A stretch of DNA of 64,000 nucleotides from AG-12 sp027339635 (GCA_027339635.1 DAHWNZ010000006.1:1-64000); one strand, 5' to 3'; numbered from the stretch's first letter, positions 35,344 through 44,776 are shown. Notes: a model not told the origin generated them from the sequence alone. Made by a program: numbers and translations.

Positions 35344-35874
35344 ATGGCCTCTCGCTTCTTCCGCTCCGGCACAACCACGGCTCCAGATCGCCTGGGGGTC
35401 CTGGGACCGCGCCGGATCGTGGTACCGGTTAAGGGCGACGCGGTCGATGGGGACGCCCTGCGCGCCGCCTGCCGCCTGGCTCGGCCGGCTAGAGCGGAGA
35501 TTCTGGTGATAACCGTTCTGGAGGTGCCCCGGCACCTTCCCTTGACCGTCAACCTGGAGCAGGAGCTTGGGGAGGCCGAGGAGATCCTGGCCCAGATGGA
35601 GCAGCTGGCTGAGAAGCTGGGAACCAGGATCGAGACCACCGTCCTCCAGGCCAGGGAGTCCGGGCCGGCCGTGGTCGACGAGGCCAAGAGGTGGGGGGCC
35701 GACTTGGTGGTGGTGGGGTTGGGAAGCCCCCAGAGGTTCGGGGAATTCGTGCTGGATCGCAATGGCGAGGAGCTGCTCAACCGCGTCCATTGCCGGCTCA
35801 TCATGATCCGCGAGGCTCTTGATGAGACCGATCTTGACCGCAACACGGTGACCGCCCCGACAACACCGGACTGA
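35344..35874 (+). CDS. Universal stress protein family
   Basis: 176 residues. The UspA fold starts RRIVVPVKGDAVDGDAL and ends ADLVVVGLGSPQRFGEFVLDRNGEELLNRVHCRLIMI. The usual ATP loop G-2x-G-9x-G(S/T) is not clearly met, so it may belong to the non-ATP-binding group. GGAGGA precedes the ATG. It ends 4 bp from the convergent dedA-type gene. Confidence 0.82.
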   Translation: MASRFFRSGTTTAPDRLGVLGPRRIVVPVKGDAVDGDALRAACRLARPARAEILVITVLEVPRHLPLTVNLEQELGEAEEILAQMEQLAEKLGTRIETTVLQARESGPAVVDEAKRWGADLVVVGLGSPQRFGEFVLDRNGEELLNRVHCRLIMIREALDETDLDRNTVTAPTTPD

Positions 35875-35878
35875 ACGC

Positions 35879-36484
35879 TCAGCGGGCGCGCCGCAGCAGC
35901 AGTCTCCACCCGACCCAGATCGCGACCGCAACCAGGACCAGCCCCAGGGTGGGCAGCAGGCTCTTGGAACCCAGGTCGAGAATGGTCTTGTAGTTCGCGC
36001 CCAAGGCGTCGCCGACGGAGGTGACGGTGGCGCACCAAACCAGCGCGCCGAGCAGCATGGCGGGATAGAAGACCTTGGGGGGAATGGCCGCGATCCCGGC
36101 AGCGTAGGACGCGATGTTGCGGGCGAAGGGGATGACTCGCGTCAGAAACACCCCGATCCCGCCTCGCCTGCGGACCCAGGTTGCCGCCTCATCGAGTCGT
36201 TTCTCGGAGATCCGAACCCTGGACGCGATCCGGATCACCACCGGGCGTCCGAGAGCGTACCCGATCTGGTACGAGATGGCCGCCCCAATCGCCGACCCGG
36301 CCACGGCGCAGAGGATGAGCGGAACCAGCGACACCGATCCCCGGTGGGCAAGAAAACCCAGCGTGAGCAGGATCGCTTCGTCCGGCAGGGGCAGGCCGAC
36401 CGACTCCCCCGCCAGCCACAAGAGGACGAAGGCATAGACCCCCAGGGGCGGGAGGTGGGTGAGCTGAGAGAGGATGTGGGTCAT
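35879..36484 (-). CDS. DedA-family membrane protein
   Basis: 201 residues. DedA features: LAGESVGLPLPDEAILL in the first re-entrant segment and VFLTRVIPFARNIASYAAG in the second, with about four to five membrane segments. The family includes undecaprenyl-phosphate flippases (UptA) and lipid scramblases supporting cell-wall synthesis. The ATG has GGGAG 10 nt upstream. Confidence 0.9.
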   Translation of the reverse strand: MTHILSQLTHLPPLGVYAFVLLWLAGESVGLPLPDEAILLTLGFLAHRGSVSLVPLILCAVAGSAIGAAISYQIGYALGRPVVIRIASRVRISEKRLDEAATWVRRRGGIGVFLTRVIPFARNIASYAAGIAAIPPKVFYPAMLLGALVWCATVTSVGDALGANYKTILDLGSKSLLPTLGLVLVAVAIWVGWRLLLRRAR

Positions 36485-36544
36485 GATGGGGCTCCCAGGA
36501 GGCTAGTTGAAGACCCTGAGAGCCACCCATGTGCCCTCAGGGGC

Positions 36545-39010
36545 CTATTCCTCCTCGAGGTCGCCGGGGGCGGCGATGCCAGCGATCGAGCCGATCGCGT
36601 CACCCTCGTCGAGGCGCATCAGGATCACGCCCCTGGTCTGGCGGCTGCTTATGCGCACTCCGTCGAGGGGCATGCGGATGATCTGGCCCTTGGTGCTGAT
36701 CAGCATGAGCTCCCCCTCCAGGCTATCCACCATCCTGGCTCCCACAATCTCTCCGACCTTTGAGATCGCGGTCTGATCCAGGGTGTAAACCCCCTGGATC
36801 GCCCTTCCCTTGACCGGGTACTCGGCGACCGGAGTCAATTTCCCGTATCCGCGGGCTGTCACCACCAGGACGTGGCCCCCCTCGGTGACTATGTCCATGC
36901 CTGCCACCGAGTCGCCGGGGCGGAGACGGACGGCTGTCACGCCCTGGGTGTCGCGGCCCATTGGTCTCACCTCGCGCTCATGGAAGCGAAGCGCCTTGCC
37001 CATCCTGGTGACCAGGAGGATGTGATCCCCGCCGGTGCTGACCTTGACCCAGTCCAGCTCGTCGCCCTCACTCAGATTCATGGCGATGAGGCCATTGCGA
37101 CGCACCGACGCGTAGGCCGCGGCGGGGGTCTTCTTGATGTGCCCGCGGAGGGTTGCCATCACCATGTAGGACTCATCTGAGTACCCGTCGACGGAAAGCA
37201 TCGAGGTCACCCGCTCGCCCTGGTCCATCTCCAGCAGGTTGATCGCGGCCGTGCCCTTGGCCTGCCGACTCACGTCGGGGATCTCGTGGGTCCGAAGCCG
37301 GAACACCCTGCCCTTGTTCGTGAAGAAGAGCATGTCGGAGTGGGTTGACGCCACCCGCAGGAACTCCACGTAGTCCTCCTCTCCGACCCGCTTGGCGCCC
37401 AAGACCCCCTTGCCGCCCCTGCGCTGGGAGCGGTAGTCGCTGATGGGGGTGCGCTTGATGTAACCCCGGTGGGTGAGGGTGACCACCACCTGCTCCTTGG
37501 GGATCAGGTCCTCCTCATTGAGCTCGATGTCACCGTGGCTGATCTCGGTGCGGCGCGCGTCGCCGTACTTCTTGCGCAGCGCCACCAGCTCCTCGCGGAC
37601 CACCGCCATCACGTTCTCGCGGCTGGACAGGATCTCCTCCAGCCCAGCGATCCTCAGCATGAGCTCGGCGTGTTCCTCCTCCAGCCGGTCCCTCTCCAAA
37701 CGCGTCAGGCGACCGAGCCTCATGTCCACGATCGCCTTGCTCTGGCGCTCGGAGAGGTTGAAGCGCTCCTCCATCTGGCGCTGAGCCGTGGCCTCGTCGG
37801 GGGCCGCCCGGATGAGTCGGATGACCTCGTCGAGGTTCTGCAGACAGATGCGCAGCCCCTCGACGATGTGGGCCCTCTCCCTGGCCCTCTCCAGGTCATG
37901 GCGAGTCCGTCGCTCGACCACCTCGCGGCGGTACTCCAGGTAGTGCTGCAGCATGGCCCTGAGCGACAGCACCTGGGGCCTCCCGTCCACCAGGGCCAGC
38001 AGGATGCAGGTGAAGGTGGACTGGAGCTGGGTGTGCTTGTAGAGGTTGTTCAGCACCGTGTAGGGACGCGCGTCCCGTTTCAGCTCGATCACCAGGCGGG
38101 TTCCCTCACGCCTACCTGTCTCGTTGCGGATGTCGGCGATCCCCTCCAGCTTGCGCTCGTTGACGAGCTCGGCGATCGTCTGCAGCACCCGGCTCGGGTT
38201 CACCTGGTAGGGCAGCTGCGTGACTATGATCTGCTCCCGGCCGGACTTCGACTCCTCGAAGGCGACCCTCGCCCGCTGCACCACCCTGCCATGGCCGGTG
38301 CCGTACACCTGGGGAATGTCCTTGCCATAGACGATGCCGCCGGTCGGGAAGTCAGGGCCCGGAATCAGCTTCATCAGCTCCTCGGTGTCGGCCTCGGGAT
38401 TGTCAATCAGGCGCACCAGCCCGTCGCAGACCTCGCTCAGGTTGTGCGGGGGGATGCTGGTCGCCATGCCCACCGCGATCCCGGCCGCCCCGTTCACCAG
38501 GAGGTTGGGCAGGGCCGCGGGCAGCACCGACGGCTCCTTGGTGCTGGCCGAGTAGTTGTCGACGAAGTCGACCGTGTCCTTGTCGATATCCGCGACCATC
38601 TCCGCCGCGATCGGGGCCATTCGCGCCTCGGTGTAGCGGTAGGCTGCCGCGGGATCGCCCTCGGGGGACCCGAAGTTGCCCTGTCCGTCCACCAGGGGGT
38701 AGCGCATGACCCAGGGCTGGGCCAAGCGCACCAGGGTGTCGTAAACCGAGATGTCCCCGTGGGGGTGGTAGTTCTTGAGAACCTCACCCACGATGGCTGC
38801 GCACTTCTGGTGGGAGGCCCCGGGGGTCATCCCCTGCTCCTGCATCGCGTAGAGGATCCGCCGCTGCACCGGCTTGAGGCCATCTCTGACGTCGGGGAGC
38901 GCCCTGGCGACGATGACGCTCATGGCGTAGACCAGATACGACTCCCTCATCTCGGTGACCAGCTCCACGCCCCTGGTCTGGCCGGCACCTCCACCCATCT
39001 CAATGGCCAC
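36545..39010 (-). CDS. gyrA: DNA gyrase subunit A
   Basis: 821 residues. The catalytic Tyr lies in AAYRYTEARMAP. The quinolone pocket is HPHGDISVYDTLVR, with Ile (residue 87) at the E. coli Ser83 site and the Asp at the Asp87 site kept. A GyrA box, QRRGGKGV, begins the C-terminal DNA-wrapping domain, and the protein ends in an acidic tail. GyrA with GyrB introduces negative supercoils. The GTG at 39010 has GGAGG about 8-10 nt upstream and lies 3 bp after plsX. Confidence 0.97.
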   Translation of the reverse strand: MAIEMGGGAGQTRGVELVTEMRESYLVYAMSVIVARALPDVRDGLKPVQRRILYAMQEQGMTPGASHQKCAAIVGEVLKNYHPHGDISVYDTLVRLAQPWVMRYPLVDGQGNFGSPEGDPAAAYRYTEARMAPIAAEMVADIDKDTVDFVDNYSASTKEPSVLPAALPNLLVNGAAGIAVGMATSIPPHNLSEVCDGLVRLIDNPEADTEELMKLIPGPDFPTGGIVYGKDIPQVYGTGHGRVVQRARVAFEESKSGREQIIVTQLPYQVNPSRVLQTIAELVNERKLEGIADIRNETGRREGTRLVIELKRDARPYTVLNNLYKHTQLQSTFTCILLALVDGRPQVLSLRAMLQHYLEYRREVVERRTRHDLERARERAHIVEGLRICLQNLDEVIRLIRAAPDEATAQRQMEERFNLSERQSKAIVDMRLGRLTRLERDRLEEEHAELMLRIAGLEEILSSRENVMAVVREELVALRKKYGDARRTEISHGDIELNEEDLIPKEQVVVTLTHRGYIKRTPISDYRSQRRGGKGVLGAKRVGEEDYVEFLRVASTHSDMLFFTNKGRVFRLRTHEIPDVSRQAKGTAAINLLEMDQGERVTSMLSVDGYSDESYMVMATLRGHIKKTPAAAYASVRRNGLIAMNLSEGDELDWVKVSTGGDHILLVTRMGKALRFHEREVRPMGRDTQGVTAVRLRPGDSVAGMDIVTEGGHVLVVTARGYGKLTPVAEYPVKGRAIQGVYTLDQTAISKVGEIVGARMVDSLEGELMLISTKGQIIRMPLDGVRISSRQTRGVILMRLDEGDAIGSIAGIAAPGDLEEE

Positions 39011-39013
39011 CTG

Positions 39014-40036
39014 TCAGCCCTCCAACGGTTGCTGGGTCGGGCCCAGCTCCTGAACCAGGCCGGTCCCGGCCCCAGACCTGACCGCGTGGGCGGCCACTCG
39101 CAGGGCGCTGGAGACCGCAGCGGCGTCGGAACGGCCGTGTCCGATGAAGACCAGGCCCCGAACGCCCAGCAGGGGCGCCGCGCCGACGGAGCGCCAGTCC
39201 AGACGGGCTCGCATCCGCCGCAGGCCGGGCAGCAGCAGCACAGCACCGAGCCGGGAGCGCCAATCTGCCCCGGCCTCCTGGCGCAACGCTGCCATGATCG
39301 CCTCCGCGACGCCCTCCGCGGTCTTCAACGCAACGTTGCCGACGAACCCGTCGCAGACGACCACGTCGACGTTGCCGGTGAGCAACTCTCGCCCCTCCAC
39401 CGGGCCCACGTAGTTGAGGTCCAGTTCCGCGATGAGCCGATGGGCCGCCTGGACCAACGAATTGCCCTTCGAGCTCTCCTCGCCATTGCTGAGCAGGCCA
39501 ACCCGGGGGCGGGCGATCCCCATCACCTGGGCCACGTAGGCGCTGCCCATGGTGGAGAACTGCGCCAGCCACTCGGGACGGCACTCCACCTGGGCACCGG
39601 CATCCACCAGCAGCGTGGTCCCCCCAGGGGTTGGCAGTGGCGTCGCGATCGCGGGCCTCGCAACCCCGGGCTGCCGGTGCAGGCGCAGCAGAGCGGCGGC
39701 CATGGCAGCGCCACTGTTTCCTGCCGAGAAGCAGGCGTCCGCCCTCCCCCGCGCCACCAGATCCACCGCCACGTTGACCGAGGCGTGCGGCTGAGCGCGC
39801 ACCGCCTGGGCGGGATGGGCGTCCATCGCGATCACCGAGTCGGCATCCTCGAAGCTGAGGCGCTGGGGCGCCGGCGCGTCCAGAACCAGAGGCCGAAGCC
39901 TGCTGCTCTCGCCCACCAGCACCAGGCGCAGGTCCGAGTCCTCCGCCAAGGCCAGCAGGCTGCCTGCTACCAGCTCCTCGGGAGCACGGTCCCCACCCAT
40001 CGCGTCCACCGCCAGCGACGGTGCCGTCCTGCTCAA
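39014..40036 (-). CDS. plsX: Phosphate acyltransferase PlsX
   Basis: 340 residues. PlsX blocks: SLAVDAMGGDRAPEELVAG, then DACFSAGNSGAAMAAAL, VGLLSNGEESSKGN and VVCDGFVGNVALKTAEG. It converts acyl-ACP to acyl-phosphate for phosphatidic acid synthesis. The TTG start overlaps the gyrB stop (TTGA), and the stop is 3 bp before gyrA. Lipid synthesis is therefore embedded in the gyrase operon. Near the middle, GIARPRVGLLSNGEESSKG is intact, so it looks functional. Confidence 0.95.
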   Translation of the reverse strand: MSRTAPSLAVDAMGGDRAPEELVAGSLLALAEDSDLRLVLVGESSRLRPLVLDAPAPQRLSFEDADSVIAMDAHPAQAVRAQPHASVNVAVDLVARGRADACFSAGNSGAAMAAALLRLHRQPGVARPAIATPLPTPGGTTLLVDAGAQVECRPEWLAQFSTMGSAYVAQVMGIARPRVGLLSNGEESSKGNSLVQAAHRLIAELDLNYVGPVEGRELLTGNVDVVVCDGFVGNVALKTAEGVAEAIMAALRQEAGADWRSRLGAVLLLPGLRRMRARLDWRSVGAAPLLGVRGLVFIGHGRSDAAAVSSALRVAAHAVRSGAGTGLVQELGPTQQPLEG

Positions 40037-42027
40037 ACGTCGAGCGTCCGGACCGTCTTGGCGTAGGCCTGGATGAAACGCTTGCGAGGCTCGACCGCAA
40101 CCCCCATCAGGCGATCGAAGATGTCGTCGGCGTGGATGGCGTCCTCGACCTCCACCTTGAGCAGCACCCGGTGCTCAGGGTCCAGGGTCGTGTCCCAGAG
40201 CTGCTCCGCCGTCATCTCGCCGAGCCCCTTGTAGCGCTGTACCTTGACCTTGGAGCCCATCTCCTTGACCGCGTCTCGGAACTCCTCCTCGCTGTAGCAC
40301 CAGCGCACCCGCTTGCCCAGGGTCAGGCGGAACAGCGGCGGCTGGGCGATGAACAGGTGCCCGTCGTTGATCACGGACTGAAGGTGGCGCCAGAAGAAGG
40401 TGAGCAGCAGGGTCCGGATGTGCGATCCGTCCTCGTCCGCGTCCGCCATCAGCACCACCCGGTTGTAGCGCAGCCTGGTGATGTCGAACCGATCGCCGAC
40501 ACCGGTCCCGAGGGCGGTGATGAGGTTGCGGATCTCCTCATGCTGGAGGATCTTGTCCTCGCGAGCCTTCTCCACGTTGAGGATCTTGCCCCGCAGCGGC
40601 AGGATCGCCTGGTAGCGCCGGTCCCGGCCGCCCTTGGCGGTGCCTCCGGCGGAGTCCCCCTCGACGATGAAGATCTCGCAGAGGTCGGGATCCCGCTCAG
40701 AGCAATCGGCAAGCTTGCCGGGCAGGGTCGCCGACTCCAGCAAGGACTTGCGCTGAACGAGCTCCCGGGCCCTCACTGCGGCGGCCCTGGCGCGCGCCGC
40801 GGTCAGCGACTTCTCGATGATCCGCTTGGCGTCCGCCGGGTTCTCCTCCAGGTACTGGTTCAGGGCCTCGGAAACCACTGTGGAGACCTGTCCGGCGATC
40901 TCGGAGTTGCCGAGCTTGGTCTTGGTCTGCCCTTCGAACTGCGGCTCCTGCAACTTCACCGAGAGGACCGCGGTCAGCCCCTCGCGAACATCGTCGCCAC
41001 TCAGATTCTGGTCGTTCTCCTTGAGAATGGAGGCCTTGCGGGCGTACCTGTTCAGGGTTGCCGTGAGGGCGGCGCGCAGGCCGGTGAGATGGCTGCCCCC
41101 CTCCACCGTGTTGATGTTGTTGGCGTAGGCCAGCACGTGTTCGGAAAAGGTGCCGTTGTACTGGATCGCCGCCTCGACGGTGTTGCCCTCGATCTCCCGC
41201 TCCACGTACATGGGCCTGGCCTGGACCGCCCCCTTGCCGCGGTTCAGATGGCGAACAAAGGCCTCGATGCCCCCTTCGAAGTAGAAGTTGCTCTCCGCCA
41301 CCGGCTCCGTGCGCTCATCGATGAGACGGAAATGAACCTGCTTGTTGAGGAATGCCAGCTCGCGCAGGCGGTTGCCGATCGTCTCCGCCTTGAAGGTCTG
41401 GGTGTTCTTGAAGATCTCCGGGTCCGGCCAGAATCGCACCGTCGTGCCGCGGCGGGGATGCTTTCCGTCCGGTTCGAACCGCATCTCCCCGCTGGGGATA
41501 CCCCGCTCATACTCCTGGCGGTAGATGCGGTTGTCGCGGTACACCGCCACCTCCACCCGTCGCGACAGGGCGTTGACCACCGACAGGCCCACCCCGTGAA
41601 GGCCTCCGGATACCTTGTAGCCACCGCCACCGAACTTCCCCCCAGCGTGGAGCTTGGTCATGACCACCTCCAGGGCGGGTCGGCCGCTCTGGTGGAGGTC
41701 AACGGGGATGCCCCGACCGTTGTCGCTGACGGTGCAGGAGCCATCCGTGCCCAGCGTCACCTCGATCTCGTTGCACTCCCCCGCGAGAGCCTCATCGACG
41801 GAGTTGTCGATGATCTCCGTGGCCAGGTGGTGCAGCCCGTTGACGTCAGTGTCACCGATGTACATCCCAGGACGGCGCCGGACCGGGTCCAGCCCCTCCA
41901 GGATCTGGATTTGGTCCGCCGAATACGCATCACTCGACGGGTCGGGCTGCACATCAGCTCCGAACTCGTCTGGCAGCGATTCCACGCCCTCTATCGGCAG
42001 CCGAATTTCGTTATCGGGATCTACCAC
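40033..42027 (-). CDS. gyrB: DNA gyrase subunit B
   Basis: 664 residues. GHKL ATPase motifs: EIIDNSVDEAL, DNGRGIPVDLH and GGLHGVGLSVVNALS. The Toprim motifs are EGDSAGGTAKGGRDR and MADADEDGSHI. The C-terminal block is QRYKGLGEMTAEQLWDTT. The GTG at 42027 is preferred, with GGGAG 5 nt upstream; an in-frame GTG at 42129 would add 34 unconserved residues but sits only 3 nt from a TAGAAT box, too close for that start. It heads the gyrB-plsX-gyrA operon. Confidence 0.95.
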   Translation of the reverse strand: MVDPDNEIRLPIEGVESLPDEFGADVQPDPSSDAYSADQIQILEGLDPVRRRPGMYIGDTDVNGLHHLATEIIDNSVDEALAGECNEIEVTLGTDGSCTVSDNGRGIPVDLHQSGRPALEVVMTKLHAGGKFGGGGYKVSGGLHGVGLSVVNALSRRVEVAVYRDNRIYRQEYERGIPSGEMRFEPDGKHPRRGTTVRFWPDPEIFKNTQTFKAETIGNRLRELAFLNKQVHFRLIDERTEPVAESNFYFEGGIEAFVRHLNRGKGAVQARPMYVEREIEGNTVEAAIQYNGTFSEHVLAYANNINTVEGGSHLTGLRAALTATLNRYARKASILKENDQNLSGDDVREGLTAVLSVKLQEPQFEGQTKTKLGNSEIAGQVSTVVSEALNQYLEENPADAKRIIEKSLTAARARAAAVRARELVQRKSLLESATLPGKLADCSERDPDLCEIFIVEGDSAGGTAKGGRDRRYQAILPLRGKILNVEKAREDKILQHEEIRNLITALGTGVGDRFDITRLRYNRVVLMADADEDGSHIRTLLLTFFWRHLQSVINDGHLFIAQPPLFRLTLGKRVRWCYSEEEFRDAVKEMGSKVKVQRYKGLGEMTAEQLWDTTLDPEHRVLLKVEVEDAIHADDIFDRLMGVAVEPRKRFIQAYAKTVRTLDV

Positions 42028-42132
42028 TTTCGCTCCCTGTAGGGATGGCACCTGGCAACTCGACGCCGGCTTGCTGTCGCCCCCTCTCACCCCCTGCAGC
42101 GGGTACCTCAAACCTGGCGGAAGCCACACCCA

Positions 42133-42138
42133 ATTCTA
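42133..42138 (-). promoter_or_regulatory. -10 box (TAGAAT) of the gyrB-plsX-gyrA operon
   Basis: TAGAAT on the minus strand would place transcription start about 100 nt before the preferred GTG at 42027, leaving a leader with a Shine-Dalgarno sequence. No -35 consensus is seen. Confidence 0.45.
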
Positions 42139-42202
42139 ACAGTTGCGAGATGGGAAACCGAGGCCGGAGCGCAGGCGGGTCGCGAGTCCTGGGATCGGCG
42201 GG

Positions 42203-43852
42203 TCAGCGCCTCGCTTCACGACCCTTTACAAGGTCCCAGCTGGGAGAGTCGGCCTCCCGCACGCGGCCGTCCTCGTCGAAGATCACAAAGCGCGTGAAGG
42301 ACCTCGCGAACCAACGGTCGTGGGTGACCGCCACGACCGTCCCCTGGAACTCCAGGAGGCCATCCTCCAGTGCTTGAGCGCTGATCATGTCCAGGTTCCC
42401 GGTTGGCTCGTCCAGGACCAGCATGGTGGCCCCGAGCAGCTCCAGCAGCAGGATCTGGAATCGGGCCTGCTGACCGCCGGAGAGGACGTCCAAGGTTCGC
42501 TCACGCTGGGCGTCAAGCTCATAGCGCCTCAGCGCTCCCATGATCTGCCGGTTGTCGAGATGAGCCTCCTCCGCGAGGATCGCGGCGAGCGGGCGGGCGT
42601 CGGGGGGCCCCAACCGCTCGTACGCCTGGGCGAAGTATCCGGGCACCACCCTTGCTCCCAGCCGGCATGAGCCGACCCACTCGGTCCGCTCCCGCTGGCA
42701 GGGGGGTGCCTGGGGCGCGACCCCACCCTGGGCCAAGAGCTCGAGGAATCGAGACTTCCCAGTCCCATTCGCTCCCAGCACGGCCAGCCGTTCGCCGTAG
42801 AAAACCTCGAGGTCGAAGGGGGCGATGAGCCCCGGCAGCCGAAGCCCCCGGCAGGTGAGCGCGCGGACCCCGGTCCTTCCTCCCCGGAGTCGGATGTCGA
42901 CAGCCTGCGCCTTGGGTGGTGAGGGGGGAGGCCCAGCGGCTTCGAAGTGTCGGAGCCTGGTCACCGCCGCGTGGTACCTGCCCGCCATCGCCTGCGACAC
43001 GCGCGCCTGCTCTCGCAGGGTCAGCACCAGCTCCCGCAGCCTCAGGTGCTCCTCGTGCCAGCGGTCCAGCACCTCTGCCTGGCGCTGGTGTCGATCTCGG
43101 CGCGCCTGCGGGTATTCTGCGAACGAGCCGCCGTGCACCCAGCAGCTGCCCTGCTCCAGGGTCACGAGGCGCTGGGCGCAGCGGGAGAGCATCTCCCGAT
43201 CGTGAGAGATAAGAAGAACGGTCTTGGTGGTGGCCAGCAGCTGCTCTTCCAGCCAGCGCTTGGCCGGGACGTCAAGGAAATTGTCGGGCTCGTCGAGGAG
43301 CAGGATGGAGTCCTCCCCGCGCAGCAGGGTCTCCAGGACCAGTCGCTTCTGCTCCCCGCCAGACAGGGTGGCTGCCTGCCGCGACTCCAGCTCTTCCAGG
43401 GTGGTGCCGATCGCACTGGCGCAGCACAGGTCCCAGAGCGCCTCCACCTGGTACCCGCCCAGATCTGCCCAGTCGGCGATCGCCTGAGCGTATCCGAGCT
43501 GGCTCTCCTCTGACGCCTCTTGGGCCATCGCCCGCTCCCAGTGCCGCAGACCACGCGCCGCCCGAGCCATGGGGCCTTGAAGGGTCGTCTCCAGAAGCGC
43601 TCGGATCGACAGCGCCCCCCGCTCCCGACCCAGGGATTGGTGCATCACGGCGACCCGACCACCGACCGTTATCACTCCCTCGCTGGGCTCGAGTTCCCCC
43701 GAGATCAGGCGCATCAGTGTCGTCTTCCCGCCACCGTTGGGTCCGACAAGGGCGGTGCGCGAGCCGGGGCCGACTCGAAACGAGATGTCTCTCAGGAGCG
43801 GGCGGCCGTCCGCAAGCCGGTAGCCGACGTGGGCCAGGTCCAGGTGCGCCAT
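42203..43852 (-). CDS. ABC-F family ATPase
   Basis: 549 residues with two ABC cassettes and no membrane part. Cassette 1: GPNGGGKTT, LSGGEQKRLVLE, LLLDEPDNFLD. Cassette 2: GANGTGKS, LSGGQQARFQILL, LVLDEPTGNLD. The roughly 80-residue interdomain linker is charged and helical, as in the ribosome-binding PtIM of ABC-F proteins. Members act on the ribosome as translation factors or protect it from antibiotics; which applies is not clear. The ATG at 43852 is preferred because the fold begins there; a GTG at 43864 is possible. Confidence 0.88.
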   Translation of the reverse strand: MAHLDLAHVGYRLADGRPLLRDISFRVGPGSRTALVGPNGGGKTTLMRLISGELEPSEGVITVGGRVAVMHQSLGRERGALSIRALLETTLQGPMARAARGLRHWERAMAQEASEESQLGYAQAIADWADLGGYQVEALWDLCCASAIGTTLEELESRQAATLSGGEQKRLVLETLLRGEDSILLLDEPDNFLDVPAKRWLEEQLLATTKTVLLISHDREMLSRCAQRLVTLEQGSCWVHGGSFAEYPQARRDRHQRQAEVLDRWHEEHLRLRELVLTLREQARVSQAMAGRYHAAVTRLRHFEAAGPPPSPPKAQAVDIRLRGGRTGVRALTCRGLRLPGLIAPFDLEVFYGERLAVLGANGTGKSRFLELLAQGGVAPQAPPCQRERTEWVGSCRLGARVVPGYFAQAYERLGPPDARPLAAILAEEAHLDNRQIMGALRRYELDAQRERTLDVLSGGQQARFQILLLELLGATMLVLDEPTGNLDMISAQALEDGLLEFQGTVVAVTHDRWFARSFTRFVIFDEDGRVREADSPSWDLVKGREARR

Positions 43853-43970
43853 GCGCTCACTCACTCAATGGCGGGCGACCGCCCCAGTCTCCGCGCTCAC
43901 CGCCACTCCGGCTTCGACCCGGGGCATCTCGGGGAGTACCCCAACCCGCCCCGCCAAGCTGGGCGAGTCA

Positions 43971-44447
43971 TCAAGCGCGGGACTCGGAGAGCAACAGCCC
44001 CGCCAGGAGGTAGCAGGCCACGGCGGAAAAGGCGAGCAAGGACATGAGCAGCGAGCTGATCTCCTGACCGCCGAAGTCGAGGAAACTGGCGCCGTTGAAC
44101 CCGGCCCCGACAACCAGCAGCGCCGCCACCACCAGAACCACCGCGGCGGCCCCGCCTCTAAGCGCCACGGCCCGTCCCGCCGCCGCCGCGGCCATGACCA
44201 CCAGGGCCAGCCCGAAGGCCGCGTGGATGGCCAGGGCGGGGCCCCCGGAGGTGATCGCCCACGCCAGGCTGCGCGCCGACCCGGTGAGGTAGTTCGCCGG
44301 TTGTGAGCCGGGATGCGCCGCGGGGATCGCCGAGTAGAGATTGACCACCATTCCGAGGGCGAGCTGGACCACGGCACCGATCCCGGCGGCGAAGGTCATG
44401 TACCGCAGCTCCCGCTGGCGGCGACGCGAAGCTGGTGCGACACCCAC
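43971..44447 (-). CDS. Predicted four-helix membrane protein, unknown function
   Basis: 158 residues with hydrophobic segments at about 17-37, 62-82, 92-112 and 128-150 and a basic N-terminus (SRRRQRELRY). I do not recognise the family. The GTG start is well supported: TATCCT ends 6 nt upstream. The gene lies between the ABC-F gene and the divergent helicase gene. Confidence 0.65.
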   Translation of the reverse strand: MGVAPASRRRQRELRYMTFAAGIGAVVQLALGMVVNLYSAIPAAHPGSQPANYLTGSARSLAWAITSGGPALAIHAAFGLALVVMAAAAAGRAVALRGGAAAVVLVVAALLVVGAGFNGASFLDFGGQEISSLLMSLLAFSAVACYLLAGLLLSESRA

Positions 44448-44776
44448 CCCGCGAGGATACTGGGCCCCAGCTGCGACCCGCGGCAGGGCACGGCGCTGCA
44501 GGGGGATTGGGGGAAAGCCCGCCGCGGCGGGGCCCCGGCGGCGCCATGCTGCACTCCCTGGCTCACGCCGGTTCCTTCGGCGCGGTATCGTGTACGCAGC
44601 AAGCGGCTAGCCGGATGCCGGCCGGGCCAGCTGACAACAGGCTTCGGATGGGGCGGTGACCCAGCCGGGGGACCTTCATCCACAGGCCCCAAGGGGCTTC
44701 TTTTGAATAGGCGGATTCCTTCGGAGGAAGTGGCGCTCTGACGCCCCCCAACCTGACCCTCGAACGGCTTCATCTG
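44448..44776. other. Divergent intergenic region with attenuator-like leader
   Basis: 329 bp without a recognised gene. It holds the leftward leaderless promoter at its left end. Toward the helicase it has a hairpin (44684-44699, GCC/GGC-based with CAAG loop) followed by TTCTTTT, then GGAGGA at 44723-44728. A run of G at about 44665-44671 could pair instead with the CCCC of the hairpin, giving two alternative folds. No known riboswitch consensus was recognised. Confidence 0.45.
44454..44459 (-). promoter_or_regulatory. -10 box (TATCCT) for leaderless membrane-protein gene
   Basis: TATCCT on the minus strand ends 6 nt before the GTG at 44447. Confidence 0.55.

Noticed and set aside
37469..40066. 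865-residue open frame antisense to gyrA and plsX
   Set aside because: Shadow of GC-rich codon use opposite well-conserved genes; the translation is His/Gln/Asp-rich with no domain.
40021..42042. 673-residue open frame antisense to gyrB
   Set aside because: Same codon-bias shadow; gyrB is unmistakable on the other strand.
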